Source of the DNA: Vicia villosa
Lineage: Eukaryota; Streptophyta; Magnoliopsida; Fabales; Fabaceae
Assembly (NCBI RefSeq): GCF_029867415.1
Contig: NC_081183.1
Span: 140,081,951 to 140,145,950 of the forward strand
DNA length: 64,000 bases
Direction of reading: 5' to 3'
Shown here: piece by piece, positions 34,360 to 43,799 of the stretch
Layout of the letters: every line of letters begins with the position of its first letter
Position numbering within the stretch: position 1 is the first letter of the stretch
Notes under the pieces: model-generated
What the model was told of the DNA's origin: nothing
The model's database searches: none
The model's input: the letters and a program-made list of their open reading frames with translations, nothing else
Position numbers and translations under genes: made by a program

Positions 34360-34850
34360 TGTTGTGAAAAACGATACCAATAACAAAGTATAATAGGGAA
34401 TTAGGGAAGAGAATAAGAACACAAGAATTGGTTATAACTGCTATTCTTTCACTTTCTCTTAAAACAAGATTACAAGTTTACAAGAATAACAAATAACCTC
34501 TCTCACCCTAAATTAGGATTTGCAGCTTAGCAATGATGAGAGACTAGTATGCTATTTATAATAAAACCTAACATACTAACTAATGGGCTTTTTCAGCAAG
34601 GCCCATTACACAAGCCAACTTAATAAACAAGCTAACTTAACAAATTAGGGTTTAAACACTAAAACCTAATTTAACATGCTAACAACCCTAGCATCTTCGA
34701 CATCTGCATGCTAGACCCATCTTCGACTACAGCATGCACACTTCGACACCGGCATGTAAACAATCCTTCGACTCCATGCTTAACTCTGTCGAACTGTCGA
34801 ACCAAGAAGCTACCCTTCCACAATACTAGAGTTCGATCCAATATCTCACA
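34360..34850 (-). mobile_element. 5' LTR of the Tork element
   Basis: 491 bp, same ends as the 3' LTR. It drives the minus-strand polyprotein. Confidence 0.93.
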
Positions 34851-34855
34851 GTTAT
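34851..34855. repeat. Target-site duplication of the Tork element, right copy
   Basis: GTTAT, matching 29834-29838; repeated again at 37308 in the duplicated copy. Confidence 0.92.
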
Positions 34856-35340
34856 AAAATATTAAAGGTCTAATATTTCATTTGAAGTATGTAGTTCTTG
34901 CAATGAGAAATTTGATCTTGAAGGAATTCAAAGGTTTGAAGTTCCTTGAAGGAAAAAGAAGAGGAAGCTATTCTCCATTTTTGTGGAGTTTTTATGTGGA
35001 TTTGTCAACTTATTGAAGAGAAAGGTTCAAGGCTTGTAATTTTGAGATTGAGTGAAGATCGAAAAATTTATCAAGATTGAACTCCATCAAAGGATGAAAA
35101 TCAAGATCTTAGTGAGGATTAAGGGTAATAGTGATGGTAGCTAGTTGCAAACAAGTTCTATCAAGAAGCAAAGAAGAAGGTAGATTGGATTGTTATAGTT
35201 TATCTTTTGGTTATTTGAATTATTGTAACACGAACCAAAATCAAATACCATAATGGAAGAAATAAATTTTAGGTGGTTCACCATCAGAGACTAACATAGA
35301 TTCCTGCGAGTGTGATAACACCGAACTTGCATAAATCTTG

Positions 35341-35405
<65 letters not shown>

Positions 35406-36214
35406 TCTAAGTATTTCTAAATTAATATAAAAATATTTATAATATTCTAACATTAACGAACAAATTCGCAAACTTAAAAAACCATACATGATACATACGA
35501 ATCGCCTAATTCACTAATGGGCAAACCCAACCGTTAATCAGGTGTTGAATTTTAATCAAAAGTCAACACTACCAAAAATATATTTTCCTTCTTTTCATCA
35601 CTTGAGGTTTTAAGGCATACTACAACAAAAATTTAACCGAAGGGGGATTGGGGATATATTTATAGGAAAAAAACCCTAACACATAGGAGCCACCCCATAT
35701 GGCTCCTAAGTACAAAAAATGTACATAGGCACCACCTATGTGGAAACCCTAATTTGCCTTAAACCAATGCACCACATGAGGTGGCACATTCACAAAAAAA
35801 AAAAAAAAGGCATTGGTGCCATGGGGTGGCTCCTGTGTGTGGACATCCCCAAATCTAGTTATTCAAGTAATTTTGTTGAAAACATGATTTTTTTTATAAA
35901 AAAAACTGGTTATTTGAATTTTTTTTTCTTTAAATGATAAACAATTGTTTAAACAATTAATGTAACTTTACCTGCAAGATTTTGAATTCAAAAAAATTGT
36001 AATTAGTTTAAAAGATTTAGTATTTCTAACATAGTTGATGAAAATTCGTAAGTAATATTTTTGGGAAATCTTTTTTTAATGTATTTTATTGTACAATTTT
36101 ACCTACAAAAACTTAAACTTATCCATGATTATGTATTTTAGTGTATAATTTTATTTAAAAAAATTTAGATTTATTTCCAAACAAGCTGTGGGTAATATTA
36201 TTTGGAATCTTTTT
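34856..36214. other. Non-coding flank (first copy) with (TA)30 and hairpin-forming repeat
   Basis: No gene recognised. Contains (TA)30 at 35342-35401 and an inverted-repeat zone at 35680-35845 in which AGGAGCCACCCCAT recurs inverted as ATGGGGTGGCTCCT, flanked by further complementary arms (ACCAATGCACC / GGCATTGGTGCC). A CATACTACAACAAAAAT phrase at 35618 resembles a degenerate CACTA-type terminus. Confidence 0.5.
35342..35401. repeat. (TA)30 microsatellite
   Basis: 60 bp of TA repeats; the duplicated counterpart at 37799 has four more units. Confidence 0.95.
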
Positions 36215-36791
36215 AAGGTTTATGCTCCTTTCGTTCATTCAAGTCCTTAGAGTACAAGGCTGATTGAACTTCTTCAAACGTCAGGGACTCCCTTCCATAC
36301 AAGAGAGTTTCTTTGAAGTGAGCATGTGATCGAGGCAAAGAACACAATAGTAGCAGCGCTTGATCTTCATCATCGATCTTCACATCAATATTTTCAAGAT
36401 CAAGAATCAGCTTGTTGAACATATCCAACTGCTCAGCCAATACTTTGTCTTCAATCATCTTGAATGAATACAAAGCTTGCTTCAGGTAGAGTCGATTTAC
36501 CAGCGATTTGGTCATATACAAACTTTCAAGTTTCACCCATAACCCTGATGCCGTCGTCTCCTTTGATACCTGCCGGAGAACCTTATCACCAAGGCTCAAC
36601 AGAATTGCGCTGTGTGCTTTCTCGATCATAGTTGTCTTCTCCGCTGCCGTTAATGCAGCATTCATGGCTGTCTCTCCCTTCAACGCTTCCAAACAACCCT
36701 GCTGAACCAGTAGGGCTTTCATCTTCAAGCGCCACAGACCGAAATCATTCACTCCAGTGAACTTTTCAATCTCATACTTTGTTGAACGCAT
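36213..36791 (-). pseudogene. Truncated Tork gag created by tandem duplication
   Basis: Identical to the first 192 codons of the intact element's Gag (ATG at 36791). The frame runs to the duplication breakpoint, where the join to flanking DNA creates an immediate TAA after 'ERKEHKP'. It has a full LTR upstream (36817-37307), so it could be transcribed as a Gag-only fragment lacking the zinc knuckle. Confidence 0.9.
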
Positions 36792-36816
36792 CTTCTCCAC
36801 GCTCACCGCACCAATT

Positions 36817-37307
36817 TGTTGTGAAAAACGATACCAATAACAAAGTATAATAGGGAATTAGGGAAGAGAATAAGAACACAAGAATTGGTTATAACTGCTA
36901 TTCTTTCACTTTCTCTTAAAACAAGATTACAAGTTTACAAGAATAACAAATAACCTCTCTCACCCTAAATTAGGATTTGCAGCTTAGCAATGATGAGAGA
37001 CTAGTATGCTATTTATAATAAAACCTAACATACTAACTAATGGGCTTTTTCAGCAAGGCCCATTACACAAGCCAACTTAATAAACAAGCTAACTTAACAA
37101 ATTAGGGTTTAAACACTAAAACCTAATTTAACATGCTAACAACCCTAGCATCTTCGACATCTGCATGCTAGACCCATCTTCGACTACAGCATGCACACTT
37201 CGACACCGGCATGTAAACAATCCTTCGACTCCATGCTTAACTCTGTCGAACTGTCGAACCAAGAAGCTACCCTTCCACAATACTAGAGTTCGATCCAATA
37301 TCTCACA
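36817..37307 (-). mobile_element. Duplicated Tork LTR (orphan)
   Basis: Same as the 5' LTR at 34360-34850, offset by 2457 bp. It looks like a solo LTR plus gag stub, but it arose by segmental duplication and not transposition. Confidence 0.93.
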
Positions 37308-37797
37308 GTTATAAAATATTAAAGGTCTAATATTTCATTTGAAGTATGTAGTTCTTGCAATGAGAAATTTGATCTTGAAGGAATTCAAAGGTTTGAAGTT
37401 CCTTGAAGGAAAAAGAAGAGGAAGCTATTCTCCATTTTTGTGGAGTTTTTATGTGGATTTGTCAACTTATTGAAGAGAAAGGTTCAAGGCTTGTAATTTT
37501 GAGATTGAGTGAAGATCGAAAAATTTATCAAGATTGAACTCCATCAAAGGATGAAAATCAAGATCTTAGTGAGGATTAAGGGTAATAGTGATGGTAGCTA
37601 GTTGCAAACAAGTTCTATCAAGAAGCAAAGAAGAAGGTAGATTGGATTGTTATAGTTTATCTTTTGGTTATTTGAATTATTGTAACACGAACCAAAATCA
37701 AATACCATAATGGAAGAAATAAATTTTAGGTGGTTCACCATCAGAGACTAACATAGATTCCTGCGAGTGTGATAACACCGAACTTGCATAAATCTTG

Positions 37798-37798
<1 letters not shown>

Positions 37799-37866
<68 letters not shown>
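37799..37866. repeat. (TA)34 microsatellite
   Basis: 68 bp; length variant of 35342-35401 that arose after the duplication. Confidence 0.95.
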
Positions 37867-37870
<4 letters not shown>

Positions 37871-38680
37871 TCTAAGTATTTCTAAATTAATATAAAAATA
37901 TTTATAATATTCTAACATTAACGAACAAATTCGCAAACTTAAAAAACCATACATGATACATACGAATCGCCTAATTCACTAATGGGCAAACCCAACCGTT
38001 AATCAGGTGTTGAATTTTAATCAAAAGTCAACACTACCAAAAATATATTTTCCTTCTTTTCATCACTTGAGGTTTTAAGGCATACTACAACAAAAATTTA
38101 ACCGAAGGGGGATTGGGGATATATTTATAGGAAAAAAACCCTAACACATAGGAGCCACCCCATATGGCTCCTAAGTACAAAAAATGTACATAGGCACCAC
38201 CTATGTGGAAACCCTAATTTGCCTTAAACCAATGCACCACATGAGGTGGCACATTCACAAAAAAAAAAAAAAAAGGCATTGGTGCCATGGGGTGGCTCCT
38301 GTGTGTGGACATCCCCAAATCTAGTTATTCAAGTAATTTTGTTGAAAACATGATTTTTTTTATAAAAAAAACTGGTTATTTGAATTTTTTTTTCTTTAAA
38401 TGATAAACAATTGTTTAAACAATTAATGTAACTTTACCTGCAAGATTTTGAATTCAAAAAAATTGTAATTAGTTTAAAAGATTTAGTATTTCTAACATAG
38501 TTGATGAAAATTCGTAAGTAATATTTTTGGGAAATCTTTTTTTAATGTATTTTATTGTACAATTTTACCTACAAAAACTTAAACTTATCCATGATTATGT
38601 ATTTTAGTGTATAATTTTATTTAAAAAAATTTAGATTTATTTCCAAACAAGCTGTGGGTAATATTATTTGGAATCTTTTT

Positions 38681-39130
38681 AAGGTATTTCAGATTATAAT
38701 TTTACCGAATTTAAATATATCCATGAGCGGATAAATTTCAGAATTTTTTATAAGTGTAAACACAATAATCCATGGATTGATGATCTTTTTAAGTGCAATT
38801 CCATTATTTAAAATGATCTTCATTCAGAAAGACTCAGACTACCAAGTAACAACTTTATTCAAGAGATGATTCATTCAAAGGTTTTTTGTTTTAGAAAATA
38901 AGATTTCATTCATACGGAGAATTAAGGGTTCTCCAACCTGTTTACAAAAGGAACGGCAAAACGCCTAAACACAGAAATTACAACCCAATTATAATTACGA
39001 TAAGAACCATAGGGTTAAAACTACTTTAGAAGAGACTTGTGAAAGGATTATGGTTTATAGACTACAAACTTCATCCAGCCTTAGTTCAAACAAGACTTAA
39101 AATCTTAATAGGAAAAAGTGAAATAGAAAG
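38681..39130 (-). other. 3' flank/UTR of the Hsp70-like gene
   Basis: Non-coding. On the minus strand an AATAAA signal (38854-38859) lies about 275 bp after the Hsp70-like stop codon and is a plausible polyadenylation signal. Confidence 0.45.
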
Positions 39131-41056
39131 CTAAACAGTTTTAGCTAAGATGTAATCCAGACCAATTTTGAGCTCCTTCAAATGACATTCAAGAACATCA
39201 AAATCATTGTGATGGTGATTCTCAGAGAGCAAATTTGTGGCCAGTGTAATTGAAGATTCAATCTTCTCGATCTCTGGCGAGGAAAGCTTCAAATTAATAT
39301 TCAATGCATTCACTGCTTCAGCCTTCCTCAAGAATTTCATGTCCTCAATATGGTAATTCTCAGCTTCTTTAATCAATTTTTTAATTTCTTCGGCTGACAT
39401 CCTGTCTTTGTTATTGGTTATTGTAATCTCATTCATTTTGCCACTGCATGTTTCCTTAGCTGAAACTGTCAAAATACCATTTTCATCAATAGCAAAACAA
39501 ACATCCACAGGGTGGCCACGAGGAGCCAGGGTATGACCAGAAAGACAAAAAGAACCAAGCAAATTGTTGTCACTGGCTTTTGTTCTCTCACCCTCGTAAA
39601 CCTCAATCAAGGTACTTGGTTGGTTATCTACAACGGTAACATATGATTTTGTCTTCTTGACAGGAATGCAAGAGTTCCTAGGAATCACCACACTCATGAT
39701 ATCTCCAAGCACTGACCTGCCAAGAGACAAAGGTGTAACATCCTGCAGCACCAACTTTGGAACATTCATAATTCCTGCACTCAGCAATGCAGCCTGAACG
39801 GCAGCACCATAAGCTACAGCCTCATCAGGGTTAATGCTCTTGCACAACTCCTTCCCCTTGAAAAACTCTTGTAATAACTGTTGTACTTTAGGAATTCTAG
39901 AAGACCCTCCAACAAGGACAACATCATCTATCCTGCTCTTGTCCATCTTAGCATCCATTAGACAACTTTCAACAGTCTCCATACACTCATTAAAAAGATC
40001 CATATTCATTTCCTCAAACTTGGCTCTATTGATTGATGAAGAAAAGTCAGTGCCTTGAAATAAAGAATCTATTTCAATAGTGGCAACAACAAGGAAGGAA
40101 AGTGTTCTTTTTGCTCTCTCACAAGCAGTTCTCAACCTTCTCAAGGCTCTTGGATTCCCACTGATGTCCAATTTCTTCTTTTTCTTGAACTTTTGTGCAA
40201 AGTAGTTGACCATTCTATTATCAAAGTCCTCCCCGCCAAGATGAGTATTTCCAGCCGTGGCTTTCACTTGGAAAACCATATTCTTAATTGTTAGGAGAGA
40301 CACATTAGAAGTACCACCACCGAGATTAAAGACAAAAACAGTACGTTCTCCTACACAGTCAGCTCGCTTGTCAAGGCCATAAGCAACAGCTGCAGCTGTG
40401 GGTTCATTCATTATTCTCATGACATTGAGGCCAGCAATAGTACCAGCATCTATAGTGGCTTTTCTTTGAGAATCACTGAAATAAGCCGGTACAGTTATAA
40501 CTGCGTTCTTCACGGGTGATTCTAGATATGACTCAGCAATTTCTCGCATCTTTGTGAGTACCATAGATGATACTTCTTCAGCATACAGTTTCTTCTCCTG
40601 ATCCTTGTACTTAACAGTAATCATAGGTTTGTCATTGACGTCGGCAGTGACCTTAAATGGCCATAACAATATATCATCTTGAACAATAGGATCACTAAAC
40701 TTTCTACCAATTAACCTCTTAGCATCTGAAAAAAAAAGTAAAATTACTACTTCTCACGATACAATTGTTCAGCATCTCAAAAACAAAATAACAATAACAA
40801 TAACAATAAATATATTAAGTGAAAGATAAAAATTACCAAAGACAGTGTTTTGAGGGTTGGCAGCAGCCTGATTCGTGGCAGCATCTCCAATCAACCGTTG
40901 ATCATCAGTGAAAGCAACAAAAGAAGGCGTTGTTCTATTTCCTTGATCGTTGTGGATGATTTCAACTCGGCAATGTTGCTCCTGCCATACTGCCACACAT
41001 GAGTAAGTTGTGCCAAGGTCTATCCCCACAGCACGTCCATTATACTTACCAGACAT
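39131..41056 (-). CDS. Hsp70-like chaperone, 604 aa, two exons, altered ATPase site
   Basis: Exon 1 is 41056-40837, the intron 40836-40726 (GT...AG, 111 bp), exon 2 40725-39131. The splice keeps '[15 protein letters not shown]' in frame. Cytosolic Hsp70s are ATP-driven chaperones. Visible are signature 1 (IDLGTTYSC, residues 12-20), the conserved Lys76 of DAKRLIGR, Glu181 ([11 protein letters not shown]), signature 3 ([15 protein letters not shown], 342-356) and a substrate-binding beta domain (VTPLSLG onward, about 403-520). The phosphate-2 loop reads [11 protein letters not shown] instead of FDLGGGTFDVS, so two catalytic Asp (equivalent to D199 and D206 of Hsc70) are Asn207 and Asn214. The linker is PKLVLQD, not the DLLLLD type. 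The protein ends at ILAKTV, about 45 residues short, without EEVD. No stop or frameshift. It may be a pseudo-ATPase or a decaying duplicate. Confidence 0.88.
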
Positions 41057-41430
41057 GATCTGTGAACATTTACAAAAACACGTTCAATAAAAAAAATCAC
41101 ACACATGTTAAGATTGGGAAGAAAATCAAAAGCCTTACCTTGACTTGAAGTTACGGTGGGAATGAGAATGCTCCTTTTGTTTTCATGCAATTTAACAATG
41201 AGATTTTGGAAAACGCAAGTGTCTCTTCATTTGTGCATTGAACCTTTTCTTGTGCTCTTTTATTATTGTGGGAAGAATATGCAAGCGTTACTGTAGGACG
41301 GTTGCAACTTCCACTACCCATTACTATTACTGCAAACATTATTCTAACTTTTGGTGTGAAAACTTGCAGTACGTTCTTGTTTTAATATTTTTTTTTTATA
41401 TTTTATATTATTTATTTAGAGTTATAAATA
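41057..41430 (-). promoter_or_regulatory. 5' UTR (probably with intron) and promoter of the Hsp70-like gene
   Basis: On the minus strand a donor CAAG|GTAAGG (about 41138) and an acceptor TTCACAG (about 41063) fit a 5' UTR intron ending just before ATCATG. A TATA-rich stretch (TATAAAATATAAAA, about 41399-41412) lies upstream. I did not find a convincing run of alternating GAA/TTC heat-shock elements. Confidence 0.4.
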
Positions 41431-42000
41431 TTTGTTAAAATTTAAAATAAAATATTATTATTTATTGCAATAGAGAAATTGTTAGGTAGACACAACCCTA
41501 AGAAATAGTTTTACACACAACCAATCATAAAATTTTAATTAATTAAAAAATATAATTTTAATCTTCTCTCCTTTATAATCACAACCACCCATGAATCCAA
41601 TTAAAAAATAAATTAAAATTTAAATAAATTCTAAATTTTCTTTCTCCTTCATGATGAGTTGTCTTATTTCTATATATTAGTTGTGACAAAAAAGAAAGTT
41701 TTATGTCCGTGCCCATGCAAGAATTCCTCATTGCAATATTACTAATAAAATTATTCTAATAACTAAAAAGTAACTATAATTGCTACAAATTTATAAAATA
41801 TTCTTACATTTTTATAGTTACATTCAGTCATACATTGGTCGTAGTTTTATTATCTACTATTTCAAAATCTTTCCAACTACTTTAAAAAAATTTCCTTGTA
41901 CTATTGACCCCTCCAATAATTTTTCTAAGCTCTATCATCATCTATTTTGTCCCTATTTTTAAAGGTGAAAATTATGATTTCTGCCGTGTTGAAGTGTAGA
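41431..42000. other. AT-rich spacer
   Basis: No gene or repeat family recognised. Confidence 0.4.
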
Positions 42001-42039
42001 CATTTTTTTATCTCCATATTTATGGTACATAGTAGAAAA

Positions 42040-42545
42040 GGCTTCATCGTTCCCACGGATACTTCGGCAGTTCAGCTCTTAATTCAGATCAAGAAAAATA
42101 AACAGAAAAATTCAAAGGTGTTGTTCACCTTGCAACAAGCGGGGATTGAGGCAATTTTTCTAAGAATTATAGGAGCTAATACTGTCAAAGAAGGATATAA
42201 TATGTTGCAGGAGGAGTTTCAAGGAAGCGACAAGGTACGTGTCATTAAACTTCAATCCCTAAGAAGAGATTTTGAACTATTGAAGATGAATGAGTTTGAG
42301 AGAAATAAAGATTTCTATTCTAAAGTCAAATAAATAATTAATCAAATGAGAGCTTTTGGAGAGGATATTCTTAACCATTAAATTTTTGAAAAAAAAATTA
42401 TTTACTATGCCTCAAAGGGTGCTGAAAGAATTCCCAAAAAGGAAACAGTCCAGTAAGAAAATTATCGAGGTTTTGTTTGGGAGCAAAGGAAAAGAAGCAA
42501 TAAATGAAGAAGAAGGTGGGCACAAGTGGAAGCGCAATACATTGC
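42040..42545 (+). pseudogene. Copia gag (UBN2) relic
   Basis: Plus-strand frame with the UBN2 Gag pattern: 'IFLRIIGANTVKEGYNMLQEEFQGSDKVRVIKLQSLRRDFELLKM', a stop at 42331, then 'IINQMRAFGEDI' and a frameshifted remainder 'ASKGAERIPKK'. No start, LTR or pol is attached. It is an old fragment unrelated in sequence to the other Gag genes here. Confidence 0.75.
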
Positions 42546-42687
42546 TTCCATAATTTGAGGAGTTCTTAGAGCAAACAATCTGTCCAAAAGTACGGTGAAA
42601 AGAAAGATCATGGAGCTGATGACCATTAGCAAGAAATAAGGAAGTACCTCTACCAGAGCCTTGGGAGACATATCCACGGGTTCCGAG

Positions 42688-42945
42688 ATAGCAAGAAATA
42701 TTTTAGTTTGATCTAACGCATCTTTACAAAACCAGTTAGTATAGTGAGGATTGTCACTCTTTAGAATCTTCCTAAGACACCCCCTCACGCTCAACACTCT
42801 TTTAGGGTTTGGTGCGTGGATATTAACGGTGGGCGGCACATGATCCGATTGATAGGCTCTGATACCATATTAAGAGTTTGATCTAACTCATCTTTACAAA
42901 ATCGGTTAGTAGGGTGAGGATTGTCACTCTTTAGGAGGTTCAAGG
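42688..42945 (-). mobile_element. TRIM-like miniature LTR retroelement
   Basis: Two direct repeats of about 80-90 bp (left copy about 42688-42779, right copy about 42868-42945), sharing for example TTTGATCTAACNCATCTTTACAAAA and GTGAGGATTGTCACTCTTTA, flank only about 90 bp. On the minus strand that interior starts with a PBS (TGGTATCAGAGCC, 42855-42867) and ends with a G-rich polypurine tract (GAGCGTGAGGGGGTG) beside the second repeat. This is the architecture of terminal-repeat retrotransposons in miniature. The outer end of the right repeat is unclear. Confidence 0.72.
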
Positions 42946-43224
42946 TAATCCCAAAAAAATCTCCCCTTTGGTCATTATAGTCGTGATCTTCAACTTCGAC
43001 GTATCTTGGGTACTGATTGATGTCGGAAGTTCCAGCAATATTATGTACTAAGATCTCTTTGGAAGACTTCTACAAATAATTCAAAGCTAGGGAAACACCG
43101 CTTAGATATGAGAGATTAACATAATCTAAAAAATATGAGAAATAAAAGGATAAAACTTCCTTTGGTTGACCCATTCAAATACCCCTAAGAAGGAGACCCA
43201 ACAACAAAGCAAGAAGAATGTTAA
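42946..43224. other. Spacer with no recognised gene
   Basis: Short stretch between the TRIM-like element and the left end of copia B; no motif found. Confidence 0.35.
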
Positions 43225-43799
43225 TGTTGTATCACGTTTTTAACAAGTTTGCCACCAAAGAAATTACCGGGTCGAGTCGCGGATCGGTACGCTTTCTTTA
43301 AGACGTTTCGCGGTACTGCCAAAATTATGCAAAGCAGCTCTTAATAACCACGACGCCTCCAGGATAAAACAGCCCAGTTCTATACTATACGATTACTACT
43401 TACACGGTAGATAATCGGTCTAGAAATACACCCTCAGATGGTACTAGGACCATTCAAATATGGTATAAATACCATCTTAGTATCTGGTATAACAACCAGT
43501 CGTAGTAATTTCTCAAACCAAGAGAAATTTCAATAATTCTCTAAAGAGAATCCAAGAAAAAATTATACTTGATAATTTCTCAACTCAAGCGAGGAGAAAT
43601 TAACATTATTCTCAAAGGAGAATTCAAGAAAGTACTCGGAAAATTCAACGAGTAGACAGAAAGGGGGAGAAGTTGGCGCTTCGACAATTCGAAAGATGCG
43701 GAGTTATGAGAGCGAGGAAGGGAAAACTCAAAATAGGTTTTTGGTGTATTTTGGAATGAAACAAGTGACTTCCTTATATAATGAAGTAAACTAGCCAAG
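43225..43799 (-). mobile_element. Copia B 3' LTR, left part (interrupted by the Tekay element)
   Basis: Begins TGTTGTATCACG and matches, with about ten differences over 330 bp, the right LTR at 56578-56950. The Tekay element inserted after 43799. The LTR resumes at 52397 and probably ends about 52505-52520, next to a minus-strand polypurine tract (CAAGTGGGGGATT, about 52521-52535). On the minus strand it has a TATA box (TATATAAGGAAG, about 43771-43782). Confidence 0.8.
43795..43799. repeat. Target-site duplication of the Tekay element, left copy
   Basis: CCAAG, matching 52392-52396. Confidence 0.93.

Larger units (their letters stand above)
29839..34850 (-). mobile_element. Complete Tork/Tnt1-like Ty1/copia retrotransposon
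   Basis: Two 491-bp LTRs (29839-30329 and 34360-34850), TSD GTTAT on both sides, one uninterrupted gag-pol frame. I counted only about two differences between the LTRs (for example in the phrase CGACACCRGCATGTRAAC), so insertion is recent. The PBS is not the usual tRNA-iMet type. A second, plus-strand copy begins at 61598, and the 5' end of this copy is duplicated at 36215-37307. Confidence 0.96.
33758..36214. repeat. Tandem segmental duplication, first copy (2457 bp)
   Basis: Runs from within the Tork gag, across its 5' LTR and TSD, into 1.36 kb of flank. It is followed directly by a second copy (36215-38680). Both ends share the 5-bp word AAGGT (33758-33762, 36215-36219, 38681-38685). Copy lengths differ by 9 bp, fully explained by (TA)30 versus (TA)34 and A15 versus A16. 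The rest appears identical, so the event is very young and postdates the Tork insertion. Confidence 0.95.
36215..38680. repeat. Tandem segmental duplication, second copy (2466 bp)
   Basis: Head-to-tail duplicate of 33758-36214, starting and ending at AAGGT. It contains a gag fragment, a complete LTR, GTTAT, and flank. Confidence 0.95.

Noticed and set aside
36817..37307. Solo LTR with gag stub as a separate transposition
   Set aside because: Flanks and breakpoints show that it is part of a tandem segmental duplication of the neighbouring Tork element.
41238..41438. 66-aa plus-strand open frame upstream of the Hsp70-like gene
   Set aside because: Low-complexity, overlaps the probable 5' UTR and promoter of the minus-strand gene, no motif.
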